From contig NZ_FNKY01000001.1 of assembly GCF_900103165.1 (NCBI RefSeq), forward strand, positions 2,914,001-2,978,000: DNA of 64,000 nucleotides, read 5' to 3'. Position 1 is the stretch's first letter. Every line of letters begins with the position of its first letter. The DNA comes from Nitrosospira multiformis. GTDB lineage: Bacteria; Pseudomonadota; Gammaproteobacteria; Burkholderiales; Nitrosomonadaceae. Position numbers and translations under genes: made by a program. The notes beneath the pieces were generated by a model. It was not told the DNA's origin. It was given only the letters and a program-made list of their open reading frames with translations, and made no database searches. This document shows positions 9,560-19,423 of this stretch, in pieces.

Positions 9560-10300
9560 CTAATGTTTTGCCCGCTGCCGGCGTGTCTCAAACAAGCATA
9601 TGCCAGCACTGACGGAAACATTCAGGCTCTCCACACTACCCAGCATGGGAATGGAAACAAGCTGGTCACAGGTTTCGCGCGTAAGCCGGCGCATGCCTGT
9701 CCCTTCTGCACCCAGTACCCAGGCAACAGGTCCATCCAATGTGGCGGAATTAAGATCGCTCTCCGCATCGGCAGCAGCGCCAACCAGGGTTATGCCACGC
9801 TGCTTCAATTCTCGTAAGGTACGCGCCAGATTGGTGACAGAAACATATGGCACGGCATCAGCAGCGCCACTCGCCACTTTATGCACTGTCGCCGTGAGTC
9901 CAACGGCACGATCTTTTGGCGCAATGACAGCGTGAACACCAAAAGCATCCGCTACTCGCAGGCAAGCCCCCAGATTATGCGGATCGTGGATGCCATCCAG
10001 CACTAGAAGTAATGCCGGTTCCGCAAGCGTGTCGAGTACATCATCGATATCCACATGACTGCGGGATGCATCTATGTTTGCCGCCACGCCCTGATGGCGG
10101 GCATTGCCCGCCATCGCCGCAAGCCTTGTCTGATCGCAGGAGATCAGGCGAATGTTCTGGACCTCGGCAAATTTTGCTAAATCACGTGCACGCTGGTCGC
10201 GCCGGGTAGAATCGAGAAAAATTTCCCTGATGCTGCCGGGATTCTGCCGCAAACGGCTGGTAACGGCGTGGAAACCGAATATAAGACGGAAATTAGACAT
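9560..10300 (-). CDS. rlmB: 23S rRNA (guanosine-2'-O-)-methyltransferase
   Basis: RlmB methylates G2251 in the P loop of 23S rRNA. The 246-residue protein has an N-terminal L30e-like substrate-binding domain ([23 protein letters not shown]) and a SPOUT domain with [20 protein letters not shown] and the knot motif [19 protein letters not shown]...[22 protein letters not shown]. It lies 58 bases downstream of rnr on the same strand, the common rnr-rlmB pairing. Confidence 0.96.
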   Translation of the reverse strand: MSNFRLIFGFHAVTSRLRQNPGSIREIFLDSTRRDQRARDLAKFAEVQNIRLISCDQTRLAAMAGNARHQGVAANIDASRSHVDIDDVLDTLAEPALLLVLDGIHDPHNLGACLRVADAFGVHAVIAPKDRAVGLTATVHKVASGAADAVPYVSVTNLARTLRELKQRGITLVGAAADAESDLNSATLDGPVAWVLGAEGTGMRRLTRETCDQLVSIPMLGSVESLNVSVSAGICLFETRRQRAKH

Positions 10301-10358
10301 TCTCTAAACACTGATTGTTATGGACCGGTGGGGGGTGGGGCTTCTCATCCTGACCGAC

Positions 10359-12545
10359 TCAGATTGAATCCTTGCCGCTATTTTCAGCCAGTACAAAATC
10401 GATTTTGCTCGACTCCAGATCTACCCGCACGAGCCTGATCCTGAGTCGATCGCCAAGACGGTAGCGCTTACCGCTACGTTCACCCAGCAACATATGCTTG
10501 GGAGCGTCGAAATGAAAGTAATCGCTGGGCAACTCGGAAATATGCACCAGTCCTTCTACATAAATGCCATCCAGTGCCACGAACAGGCCGAAACCCGTTA
10601 CACCGCTGACGACCCCCTCGAAAGATTCACCAATTCTATCCTGCATGTAATAACATTTGAGCCATGTCTCCACATCGCGCGTCGCTTCGTCCGCACGGCG
10701 CTCTGTCTGGGAGCAATGCATGCCGAGTTCGTGCCAGCCGCCAGGCGAGTACACGGTACCGCTCAACACCGCCTTGATGGCACGATGCACCAGCAAATCG
10801 GGGTAACGCCGGATGGGCGATGTGAAATGGGTATAAGACTCATAGGCAAGCCCGAAATGACCCACGTTATCGGGACTGTAAACCGCCTGACGCAAGGATC
10901 GCAGCATTACAGTCTGCAACAACTGCGCGTCGGGTCTATCTTTTATCCTGGTCAGCGTCCTGGCGTAGTCCTTGGCACTGGGCGCATCACCGCCGCTTAG
11001 CTGCACACCGAACTCTTTGAGGAAATCACGCAGGGCAGTAAGCTTTTCCGGCGTAGGGCCTTCATGAATTCGATAGACGGTGGGTTGCTTGTGCTTTTGC
11101 AAAAAATCCGAGGCACATACGTTGGCCGCCAGCATGCATTCTTCGATCAGGCGATGGGCATCATTCCGCTTTATCGGGAGGATACGCTCGATTTTGCCCT
11201 GAGCGTTGAATATCATCTGCGTTTCAATGGTTTCGAAGTCGATCGCGCCGCGTTTCGTTCTTGCTTTCAGCAGAACCTTGAACAATTTATAGAGCAACTG
11301 AATATGTGGCAAAAGCGCTTGATATTGCTTCGCGTCCTCTCCCTTGGGATTTTCCAGCATCCCCGCCACTTTGGTATAGGTCAACCGGGCGTGGGAATAC
11401 ATTACCGCCGGATAAAACCGATAGTCACGAAAATCTCCTGTGGCATCCAGCTGCATCTCGCACACCATGCATAGACGCTCCACTTGCGGGTTGAGTGAGC
11501 ATAAACCATTAGAAAGGACTTCCGGTAGCATCGGGATCACGCGTCGCGGAAAATACACCGAGTTGCCACGATTCAGCGCTTCCCGATCGAGTGCATCATG
11601 CGGACGCACGTAGTGACTGACATCGGCGATGGCAACATATAATTTGAAACCCTTCCCATCACGCTCGCAATACACTGCATCGTCAAAGTCGCGCGCGGTT
11701 TCGCCGTCTATGGTCACCAGCGGCAGATGGCGGATATCCTCTCTTTCCGCCAACTCCTCTGTTAGCACCTTCTCCGGAAATCGGATGGAGAGCTTTTCCA
11801 CATCCGGTGGAAACAGGTTAGGCAGGTCATGCTTACGCAGGGCAATTTCAATTTCCATTCCCGGCGCGGTGTATTCACCCAGAATCTCGACAATACGGCC
11901 AATGGGTTGCGCATGCTTGCTCGGCTGCTGGATGATTTCCACCATCACTACCTGGCCAGCCCTGGCATTCATGGATTCTTCACTGGGTATCAGAATATCC
12001 TGGCTGATGCGCTTGTTTTCCGCCTCTACAAACAGTATTCCATGATCGGCGTGCAATCTTCCTACCAGCTGCGTGACGGCACGCTCAAGCACCTCCACAA
12101 TGGTTCCTTCTCTGCGTCCGCGCCGGTCCACGCCAATTTCGCGTACCATCGCACGGTCGCCATGCAGCGCCTTGTGCATTTCTTTGGCACTCAAAAACAA
12201 ATCCGGACTGCCATCATCGGGCACCAGGAATCCGAACCCATCCGGGTGGCCCTGTATCCTGCCCTTGATAAGATTGAGCTTCTCCACCACGCAGATATCG
12301 CCCTTGCGGTTACGCATGATCTGACCTTCGCGCACCATTGCGGAAACACGGCGGCTAAAAATTTCATTTTCTTCTTCCGTGATTTCAAGCAGCCCTTGCA
12401 ATGCTTCCTCATTCACGGGCACACCCTGCTCTTCCAGGATTTGCAGCATGAACTCCCGGCTTGGCAGCGCATGGCCGTAACGTTGTTTTTCACGTTCAAG
12501 GTGAGGATCCAGACTGCGAAGTTTGCGTTTCTTCTTGATTGACAA
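10359..12545 (-). CDS. rnr: Ribonuclease R
   Basis: A 3'-5' exoribonuclease of the RNB family that degrades structured RNA. The 728-residue protein has an N-terminal winged-helix region, cold-shock domains (IKGRIQGHPDGFGFLVPDD near residue 95), the RNB catalytic core with VTIDGETARDFDDAVYCE (the metal-binding Asp cluster near residue 270), and a C-terminal S1 domain (GESFEGVVSGVTGFGLFVALDGIYVEGLVHIS). The C-terminus is shorter than in E. coli. The start codon lies about 70 bases from the divergent tRNA-Leu. Confidence 0.97.
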   Translation of the reverse strand: MSIKKKRKLRSLDPHLEREKQRYGHALPSREFMLQILEEQGVPVNEEALQGLLEITEEENEIFSRRVSAMVREGQIMRNRKGDICVVEKLNLIKGRIQGHPDGFGFLVPDDGSPDLFLSAKEMHKALHGDRAMVREIGVDRRGRREGTIVEVLERAVTQLVGRLHADHGILFVEAENKRISQDILIPSEESMNARAGQVVMVEIIQQPSKHAQPIGRIVEILGEYTAPGMEIEIALRKHDLPNLFPPDVEKLSIRFPEKVLTEELAEREDIRHLPLVTIDGETARDFDDAVYCERDGKGFKLYVAIADVSHYVRPHDALDREALNRGNSVYFPRRVIPMLPEVLSNGLCSLNPQVERLCMVCEMQLDATGDFRDYRFYPAVMYSHARLTYTKVAGMLENPKGEDAKQYQALLPHIQLLYKLFKVLLKARTKRGAIDFETIETQMIFNAQGKIERILPIKRNDAHRLIEECMLAANVCASDFLQKHKQPTVYRIHEGPTPEKLTALRDFLKEFGVQLSGGDAPSAKDYARTLTRIKDRPDAQLLQTVMLRSLRQAVYSPDNVGHFGLAYESYTHFTSPIRRYPDLLVHRAIKAVLSGTVYSPGGWHELGMHCSQTERRADEATRDVETWLKCYYMQDRIGESFEGVVSGVTGFGLFVALDGIYVEGLVHISELPSDYFHFDAPKHMLLGERSGKRYRLGDRLRIRLVRVDLESSKIDFVLAENSGKDSI

Positions 12546-12618
12546 AGCAATGATTTCCTATAGAATTGGCGCCTCTATCCCGTACCTTTGTCCCGTATTG
12601 AGACAGAAAGCAGGCATC

Positions 12619-12705
12619 GCCCAGATGGCGGAATTGGTAGACGCACTAGGTTCAGGTCCTAGCGGTGGCAACACTGTGGAGGTTCGAGTCCTCTTCTGGG
12701 CACCA
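12619..12705 (+). tRNA. tRNA-Leu (anticodon CAG)
   Basis: The acceptor stem GCCCAGA pairs with TCTGGGC, followed by discriminator A and an encoded CCA (703-705). The anticodon stem-loop CTAGG-TTCAGGT-CCTAG gives CAG (reads CUG). A long variable arm (CGGTGGCAACACTGTG) marks a class II tRNA, and GGTTCGAGTCC is the T arm. Confidence 0.98.
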
Positions 12706-13352
12706 CGATGTAAATACGCTTCCCATTAAGTCTCAAGCGCGTCATATTTGCGGAAACTGCACGGTTTTTCCGCGGTTCTGGTGAATGCTATACCGTTTGA
12801 CTTCAAGATTATAGCAGGCGGCACGCGGTATCGAAGAAAAGGTTAGGCAACGTCAAGGCTGTGCCGCTGATAGCAAACGGCAACACCCCATGACTGTGGC
12901 GGAATATTTTCGGCCTTGGGCCTTGGGCCTCGTGACGTTTTCCATAATTTCCGCAGTTAAAATGGCGCCCTGTTTTCCCTTGAAGTAGCCACAGTTATTG
13001 GATGCCGCCGATTCTGGTATTTTCCAGCTGTAAAATCTTACAGCTATCCACAGTCTTCAATCCGTTGTCTCATAACGTTTTGGAGGCAGACCATTACCCC
13101 TTTATTCGTCACAACGGTATGGAGATTCACCTCGTATCATGTGTCTTGTAAAAAGGCAAAACACTGCTTTCAATTCGATTTTATGTAAACAGTGCCGTAA
13201 TAAAGAAGGGAGATTCCTGGCATTGCGGCCCAGCCTTACCGGGAGTCCCGATTTCTGTTGACACAACACAATGAGGCACGCCTTTCCACGGAAGCGATGA
13301 AAGTGATGTTGAAGCCAGCAGACTACTATTACAACTACTGGAGTTTCTTCCA
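12706..13352. other. Intergenic stretch between tRNA-Leu and the acyltransferase gene
   Basis: No convincing gene on either strand. Visible details are a short direct repeat (GGCCTTG three times, near 12913) and a perfect 8-bp hairpin AGCTGTAA-AATC-TTACAGCT at 13026-13045, which could be an operator. A TTGACA at about 13258 precedes the acyltransferase by roughly 95 bases without an obvious matching -10. Confidence 0.5.
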
Positions 13353-14147
13353 ATGAACGACGTCGTTGCCGCTTTTAATGAATACTTTGAAGTGATTGAC
13401 GCACACTCTCCGGAATTATTGCATCACGCATTTAAGCTGCGCTACCAGGTGTATTGCATCGAGCAACGTGCCCCAGGGTTCGAAGCGTCGAAGTATCCCG
13501 CAGAGATGGAAAGTGACGAGTACGACCGTCATTCATCCCATATACTTCTAAGACATCGCCCATCCGGCGAATTTGTCGGCACCGCGCGCCTGATACTTCC
13601 CGATCCACTAGACTCGAAGAAACTGTTTCCAACCGAGCAGCACACCCGGCTTGACCCAGCTCTCATTGATATGAGTCACCTACCACGGCGGCATACCGGT
13701 GAGATATCGCGTCTGGTCGTTGTACGCCGGTTTGCCCGGCGCAGGGACGAACCACTCCATGCGCTTGAAAGGGGGGCGAACATTGAAAAATGGAACCCCA
13801 CAAGCAAGCGGCGCTTCCCTCACCCTCTGCTGGCGCTTGCTGTTGGCATCATACGGATGTCGGTAGAACGCAATGTCACTCACTGGTTGTCTGTCATGGA
13901 GCCTTCGTTGAATAGATTGTTGAGTCTCTATGGACTTCAACTCGATCCGGTGGGGCCGATAATCGAACACCATGGCCAACGCGGACCCTACTACGTCGAT
14001 CTGGTCAAAATGTTGGACAGAATGCACAAAGACTACAACGAGTTTTGGGAGCTGGTTACCGACTACGGCCGGCTCAGGCCAATATCCAACGAATACACGC
14101 AAAGTTCTGTATCAGATTCTGAGCATTTGCTGGAAGCGGTCGAATGA
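13353..14147 (+). CDS. PEP-CTERM/exosortase system-associated acyltransferase (autoinducer-synthase-like GNAT)
   Basis: The 264-residue protein resembles the N-acyl amino acid synthase group that travels with PEP-CTERM/exosortase systems (TIGR03694-like). The N-terminal region has HHAFKLRYQVYCIEQ, as in LuxI-type synthases. HILLRHRPSGEFVGTARLILPD and GEISRLVVVRRFARRR carry the acyl-CoA/ACP-binding GNAT strands. The family makes N-acyl amino acids from acyl-ACP; the substrate here is not visible. No exosortase or PEP-CTERM protein lies in the window, so its partners are elsewhere. Confidence 0.82.
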   Translation: MNDVVAAFNEYFEVIDAHSPELLHHAFKLRYQVYCIEQRAPGFEASKYPAEMESDEYDRHSSHILLRHRPSGEFVGTARLILPDPLDSKKLFPTEQHTRLDPALIDMSHLPRRHTGEISRLVVVRRFARRRDEPLHALERGANIEKWNPTSKRRFPHPLLALAVGIIRMSVERNVTHWLSVMEPSLNRLLSLYGLQLDPVGPIIEHHGQRGPYYVDLVKMLDRMHKDYNEFWELVTDYGRLRPISNEYTQSSVSDSEHLLEAVE

Positions 14148-14362
14148 TAGATCTCAAAAGATTTCTACAGCTTTATCCATGGCATCTGTTATCAACATTA
14201 TTGGGTAAAGGCTAAACAATAAAGATGCGGCAGCTTGTAATGCGGGTACGTTCAAAACCTGACGTATCCCCCGTCTGCTGTCTATTTCTATTTCTATTTT
14301 GATGATTTTGATCCCGGTTGGGCCTCAGCAGATAACGCGAACGAATAAATTGTATAAAACTC

Positions 14363-14812
14363 GTGATAACTAAAATAAACGCTGGTCGCTTCGTTTTACT
14401 GTTATGCCTGTTGCTTGGCATGAATTGTGCCACGAACATGGCGTGGGCAGTGGAACCCTATGATGTTGTGACCAACTCGAGCGTGAATGAGAAAACGCTA
14501 CCCAAGAGTTCTCTCCGTGCCATCTTCGGCATGCGCCTGCATACCTGGCCGGACGGCACAGCAATCAGAGTGTTTGTAATGCCCGATGATGCGCCCCTGC
14601 ATGCTACCTTTTCTAAAGAAAAGCTGAATGTCTTTCCGTATCAATTGCGCTCGGCATGGGATCGGCTGGTGTTTTCCGGCACGGGTCAGGCTCCCGAGAC
14701 CGTAGCGTCCCCAGAGGAAATGCTTGCCAGGGTTGCCAGTACGCCTGGAGCAATCGGCTATTTAATCAAATCCAAGACGGATGGCAGAGTTAATGTACTC
14801 GAGATCAAGTAG
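14363..14812 (+). CDS. Periplasmic phosphate-binding-like protein (truncated PBP family)
   Basis: The 149-residue protein starts at GTG. It has a signal peptide (hydrophobic FVLLLCLLLGMNCATNMAWA, cleaved before VEPYD) and a short domain resembling the C-terminal half of PstS-like binding proteins: LRAIFGMRLHTWPDGTAIRVFVMP and TPGAIGYLIKSK. Such short PBP proteins are common next to signalling proteins. The end overlaps the start of the porin gene, and the GGDEF-EAL gene follows, so the three probably form an operon that senses an anion and signals through c-di-GMP (inference). Confidence 0.75.
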   Translation: MITKINAGRFVLLLCLLLGMNCATNMAWAVEPYDVVTNSSVNEKTLPKSSLRAIFGMRLHTWPDGTAIRVFVMPDDAPLHATFSKEKLNVFPYQLRSAWDRLVFSGTGQAPETVASPEEMLARVASTPGAIGYLIKSKTDGRVNVLEIK

Positions 14813-16088
14813 TTGCCCGCGTAAGCGTTCTCCATGGGTCATCACCGTGATTGCCCTGCCGGCACTCCTGTGGAGTTTATCTGCGCAAGCCGACATACTG
14901 CCAAAGCTGCCAAAATTGCCAACGCTGCCAACGCTGCCACCACTGCCAAAGCTGCCGCCACTGCCTCATAACCTGCAGATTCATGGTTTTGCAAGCCAAT
15001 CTTGGCTGATGAGTTCGGGTAATAATAACTTTTTTGGCAAGAGCAGTTCCGATAGCGGCAGCTTCGACTTCAGGGAATTGGGATTGAACGCTTCGATGCG
15101 GCCACTGACGAGGTTACAATTTTCGGCACAAATGCTGTCCCGCACCGCTGGTGAAGGCAGTCCCGGCAATGTCCGCCTCGATTATGGATTTATGGATTAC
15201 ACGTATTTTTCCGGTGAGAGCAGCCAACTGGGAATACGGCTGGGCAGAATGAAAACTCCCCTTGGCTTCTACAACGACACGCGTGACGTTCCCTTCACGC
15301 GGCCGAGCATTCTGTTACCTCAGTCCATCTATTTCGACCGTACGCGCAAGCTCGCGCTGGCCGCCGACGGCGTGCACTTATACGGGGAATACCGCTCGGA
15401 TTTGGGAGATATCTCCTTTCAGGGTGGTGTGGTGCGTCCACTGGTGCTAGGGGACGAAGCCGAAGCGGCTGTGCTGGGGGGACAATTTCCGGGTCATTTG
15501 ACGCCAGATATATCGTATACCGGTCGCGTTAATTATGACCTTGATGGTGGGCGTATCCGCTTTGCCGTCAGCGTATCCCGGCTAAATATCAGTTACGTTC
15601 CCGGCGCAGGCGATGTCCTTCAGGCAGGCTCGGTTAACTTCACCCCTTTAATTTTTTCCGCACAATATAACGCCGAACGCTGGAGCCTCACTTCTGAATA
15701 TGCGCTCCGCCGTCTTCAATATAACAACTTCGGCGCCGTGCCCAACATGGACTTTTACGGTGAAAGCTATTACTTTCAAGGTGTCTACCGCTTTACCCCC
15801 GCATGGGAAGGCATTGTCCGTTACGATGTCTTGCTTACGGACAAAGACGATCCCCATGGAAAAAAATGGGCAGCCGCCCGGCCCAGCAGATCAGGCCTCG
15901 CCGATACTCGCTTTGCAAAGGATATAACTGTAGGATTGCGCTGGAATATCACACCCGAGTTCATGTTGCGCGCGGAATATCACCATGTAAATGGCACCGG
16001 CTGGCTCTCAACCTTGGACAACCCAGTTCTTGGCAACCTGGATCAGCACTGGAATCTCTTCTCCATCCTTGGCTCTTATCGGTTCTAG
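14793..16088 (+). CDS. Porin-like outer-membrane beta-barrel with an N-terminal Leu-Pro repeat
   Basis: The signal peptide (WVITVIALPALLWSLSAQA) is followed by a run of LPxLP triplets (LPKLPKLPTLPTLPPLPKLP, about residues 36-58) and then a barrel rich in alternating strands (LGIRLGRMKTPLGFYNDTRDVPFTRPS, ITVGLRWNITPEFMLRAEYHHVNGT), ending in a C-terminal aromatic residue (LGSYRF) as outer-membrane proteins do. I use the ATG at 14793, inside the end of the binding-protein gene; an ATG four codons upstream is also in frame. The GGDEF-EAL gene begins 14 bases after the stop. Confidence 0.78.
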   Translation: MYSRSSSCPRKRSPWVITVIALPALLWSLSAQADILPKLPKLPTLPTLPPLPKLPPLPHNLQIHGFASQSWLMSSGNNNFFGKSSSDSGSFDFRELGLNASMRPLTRLQFSAQMLSRTAGEGSPGNVRLDYGFMDYTYFSGESSQLGIRLGRMKTPLGFYNDTRDVPFTRPSILLPQSIYFDRTRKLALAADGVHLYGEYRSDLGDISFQGGVVRPLVLGDEAEAAVLGGQFPGHLTPDISYTGRVNYDLDGGRIRFAVSVSRLNISYVPGAGDVLQAGSVNFTPLIFSAQYNAERWSLTSEYALRRLQYNNFGAVPNMDFYGESYYFQGVYRFTPAWEGIVRYDVLLTDKDDPHGKKWAAARPSRSGLADTRFAKDITVGLRWNITPEFMLRAEYHHVNGTGWLSTLDNPVLGNLDQHWNLFSILGSYRF

Positions 16089-16102
16089 GACGACGATAAT
16101 CC

Positions 16103-19024
16103 ATGCAACACAACCTCCACAAAGGCACGGTACAGCATGAGGGTACCGCAAGCTTAAGGCCACACAGATTTCTGGGCCTGAAGTGGAAAGTCTTGTTGTT
16201 GAGCAGCCTGATATTGTTCGCTATCGTGGCGTCATTCAGTGCAATTACTTACTTACGCCTGATTAACAACTTTGAACGCGAAAGGGATGTGCAGCACCAG
16301 CGTTATGCCAGTGAAGTGGAGGGCTTGATAAAAGAAACCTCGCAGGATTTACATCAATTGGCTGAACTGATTCCTTTTCTGGAGGGGATGAGTACCGCCC
16401 TGCTCATCAGCAAGAGTGAAAATATTGCGAAGACGTTTGATCTTTACTGGACACCCCTTCAGTTCAACAAAGGTATTGAACTGGTACGCTTCTACAGTAA
16501 GTCGAATCAATTGCTGGCAAATTGGGGTAGCCCTGAATCTGATATGCACGGAAACGAGGGGATGTTGAATTGGGTTCGTGAAGTTAATGCACAAGAACAA
16601 CCCATCAGTCCTCTTAGTTGTGTAGAAAGCTGCATGCAGTTTGTTGTGGCGCCTTTGCTGGTCGAGGGAATAAGTGTTGGCGTGGTAGTCGTCGGGATTT
16701 CCCTGGTCGATGCCGTCCTGGGGTTCAAAAATATTTCAGGAGCCGATATTGGCTTGTTTATCAAAGAACGGGACAACGCGCCTAAAAGTAACGGTATGAG
16801 AATCTCAAACTGGGGCGTGAGGATTGCCGCGCTTACCAGCAAAGAAAAAAGCTTCGCCATTCTCAATAGAGCCGCCGAACAATACCCGGATTTTAACCAC
16901 CTTGAAAATGGTGTGCAGGTTTCCTTGGGCAACCGTCACCAGCAAATAAGGCTGCTTTCCCTGGGAAGAGAAAATCCAACCAGCAAAGCGCAGTTGATCG
17001 TTATCACCGATATCACTTCCACCATTGATGTCATTAACAGTTTGACATGGCAAAATGCAATGACAGGTTTGGTGGGGCTTCTGCTTTCCGTCATATTACT
17101 GTTTGTAATCCTTACAAAACCGCTGTCGCGATTCAAACACATTGTCTTTGCCTTACCGCTCTTAGCCCACAGTAATTTCGAGAAATTTCGCTCGTCACTT
17201 CATTCCGCCGGCCAGAAACAATGGTTAAAGGATGAAATTGACACGCTTGATGAAACAGCGGTCGCCTTGTCTTATCAACTCGAGAAACTTGAAGATCAGG
17301 TCGCGGATCGGACACGGATATTAGCGGCGAAAATGGATGAGTTGAGCAAGGAAAGAGATTTCATCACAAACCTGCTCGATATCGCACAGGTGATTGTGTT
17401 GACACAAAATGCCAATGGCAAGATCATGATGCTTAATGCCCACGGCGAGATGCTTATTCAATATACGGAGCAGGAACTGCAAGGAAAGCCTTTCATCCAG
17501 CTTCTTACTCTCGACAATGATCTGCAGGACTTGCCCGCCCATCTTGAGGAAGTGCGGTCTGAACAAAGAGACCAGCTGCGTCATGAAGCCAATATTTTGT
17601 GTAAAGATGACTCGGTACGCCACATACTCTGGCTGCACTCCCGTCTGACACGGCACTCCGCGGATGATCCAGCGATGTTATCGGTAGGCCTCGACATGAC
17701 GGAACATAAGCGTGCGGAGGGCCGGTTGGCATGGCTGGCCGATCATGATCCGCTCACGGACCTATTCAATCGGCGCCGCTTTCAGGAGGAACTGGAGCAG
17801 ATGCTCAATTTGGCTGCCCGTTATAACTATTCGGGCGCGCTACTCTTTTTCGATCTTGATCAGTTCAAGTACATCAACGACACGAGCGGACACCAGGCGG
17901 GTGATGCTTTGTTGAAAATGGTCGCGCGCATGTTGCTTAGCAGCATCCGCAGCGTCGATATACTTGGACGGCTGGGCGGAGATGAATTCGCGGTGATATT
18001 ACCGCAAACCACCCCTGAAGGAGCAATAGAAGTCGCAAAGAATGCTCTGGCAGCCATGAGTCAGGGAAAGCTGACTGTAAACGGTCGAACGCATAAAGCG
18101 TCAGCCAGTATTGGTATTGCCCTCTTTCCTGAGCATGGGAACAATGTTCATGATCTGCTTGCGGCAGCGGATCTCGCCATGTATCAGGCAAAGGAGGCGG
18201 GGCGGGGCGGCTGGCACCTGTTTTCCAACGAGGAGAAAACCCGGGAGCGTATGCACACGCTTGTGTATTGGAAAGAGAAGATTGAGTACTCCTTCTTGCA
18301 TGACAGATTCTTCTTCTACTTTCAGCCGATCATGCATATTCAAAACAAAACCATCGATCATTATGAAGTGCTGTTGCGCATGCTCGACAATGACGGAACA
18401 ATACTTGCTCCTCATCTTTTTATACCCGCGGCGGAACAAACCGGGCTTATTCATGCCATTGACCATATGGTTCTGCGAAAATCCATTGCCCTATCGGCGG
18501 GAATCCAGCACCGGGGGCACGACGTCCGTTTCTCGATAAATTTGTCCGCCCATGCATTTCATGACCCGGAATTGCTGCCGATCCTGACCGAAACTTTCGC
18601 ACATTATGGCGCGGACCCATCCACTTTCATGTTTGAAATAACGGAAACAGCGGCTTTGGAAGATCTGCCCGCGGCACGAAAACTCATGGAGACAATCAAG
18701 ACACTTGGCTGTAGTTTTACGCTGGATGATTTCGGCGTTGGCTTCTCGTCCTTTTATTACATACGGCAACTTCCGATTGATGTGGTAAAGATCGATGGTT
18801 CGTTTATACGAAATCTGGCTGATAATCCCGACGATCAAATCCTGGTAAAAGCCTTATGCGATGTGGCCAGAGGATTTGGGAAGCAAACAACGGCCGAGTT
18901 TGTAGAGAGTGCCGCGACATTTTCGCTGCTGGAAAAAATGCAGGTAGACTATGCGCAAGGTTATTGGATAGGAACGCCGGTTCCGGCGCATGAATCGCCG
19001 TTCAAAGATTATCTGCAGGAATGA
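16103..19024 (+). CDS. Membrane sensor with PAS, GGDEF and EAL domains (c-di-GMP turnover)
   Basis: The 973-residue protein has one membrane segment near residues 35-58 (VLLLSSLILFAIVASFSAI), a periplasmic sensor region to about residue 305, and a second membrane segment (GLVGLLLSVILLFVIL). A coiled coil, a PAS domain (about 430-530), a GGDEF domain with intact GRLGGDEFAVIL, and an EAL domain follow. The EAL signature reads EVLLR, with Val in place of Ala. The downstream catalytic residues are present (EITETA, DDFGVGFSS, VVKIDGSFI, AEFVES). It could make and break c-di-GMP. It ends the likely operon with the binding protein and porin. Confidence 0.92.
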   Translation: MQHNLHKGTVQHEGTASLRPHRFLGLKWKVLLLSSLILFAIVASFSAITYLRLINNFERERDVQHQRYASEVEGLIKETSQDLHQLAELIPFLEGMSTALLISKSENIAKTFDLYWTPLQFNKGIELVRFYSKSNQLLANWGSPESDMHGNEGMLNWVREVNAQEQPISPLSCVESCMQFVVAPLLVEGISVGVVVVGISLVDAVLGFKNISGADIGLFIKERDNAPKSNGMRISNWGVRIAALTSKEKSFAILNRAAEQYPDFNHLENGVQVSLGNRHQQIRLLSLGRENPTSKAQLIVITDITSTIDVINSLTWQNAMTGLVGLLLSVILLFVILTKPLSRFKHIVFALPLLAHSNFEKFRSSLHSAGQKQWLKDEIDTLDETAVALSYQLEKLEDQVADRTRILAAKMDELSKERDFITNLLDIAQVIVLTQNANGKIMMLNAHGEMLIQYTEQELQGKPFIQLLTLDNDLQDLPAHLEEVRSEQRDQLRHEANILCKDDSVRHILWLHSRLTRHSADDPAMLSVGLDMTEHKRAEGRLAWLADHDPLTDLFNRRRFQEELEQMLNLAARYNYSGALLFFDLDQFKYINDTSGHQAGDALLKMVARMLLSSIRSVDILGRLGGDEFAVILPQTTPEGAIEVAKNALAAMSQGKLTVNGRTHKASASIGIALFPEHGNNVHDLLAAADLAMYQAKEAGRGGWHLFSNEEKTRERMHTLVYWKEKIEYSFLHDRFFFYFQPIMHIQNKTIDHYEVLLRMLDNDGTILAPHLFIPAAEQTGLIHAIDHMVLRKSIALSAGIQHRGHDVRFSINLSAHAFHDPELLPILTETFAHYGADPSTFMFEITETAALEDLPAARKLMETIKTLGCSFTLDDFGVGFSSFYYIRQLPIDVVKIDGSFIRNLADNPDDQILVKALCDVARGFGKQTTAEFVESAATFSLLEKMQVDYAQGYWIGTPVPAHESPFKDYLQE

Positions 19025-19067
19025 GGAGGAGAAGCCTGTGAGTATGAGCTGGAAGAACAGATCAGGT

Positions 19068-19223
19068 TTATTCGCTCTGATCGTGTTTATCAGGACTCAC
19101 TTGCGGTGCCTGTTCCGTAACCTCACAGGGGGGTTCCTTCTCGGTGGATTTTCCCAGGTAGGTGTTTGCATAAGAAGCGATTAATATCATTACAGACAAC
19201 GCAAAAACCCTTGTCGATTCCAT
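19068..19223 (-). CDS. Possible small membrane or secreted protein (51 aa)
   Basis: A minus-strand ATG at 19221-19223 opens a 51-codon frame: MESTRVFALSVMILIASYAN, a hydrophobic helix like a signal peptide or anchor, then a hydrophilic tail rich in Glu, Pro and Gln ending HDQSE. GGAGAG lies nine bases before the ATG. It is 200 bases downstream of aroC and convergent with the GGDEF-EAL gene. I recognise no family; the composition (hydrophobic then polar) is the main support. The rest of 19025-19423 is empty. Confidence 0.35.
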   Translation of the reverse strand: MESTRVFALSVMILIASYANTYLGKSTEKEPPCEVTEQAPQVSPDKHDQSE

Positions 19224-19423
19224 CTCCCCATGCTCTCCGAATGATTTTTGATCTCCCCTTAGTTAAATACGGTGGGAAGATTATTATCTTGTATCTTACG
19301 GATTCTGAAGATAGGGACAATTGGACTTAGGTACACCCGCATCACTGGACATCGGGGCCCTGATTCTCACCAGGATTCAAAGCATTTTCTGGCCGCATTC
19401 GCGAGGAATAGTTTTTCTGATAT

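Noticed and set aside
13102..13353. Minus-strand frame upstream of the acyltransferase
   Set aside because: No conserved motif; ends exactly at the acyltransferase start; best seen as its promoter region.
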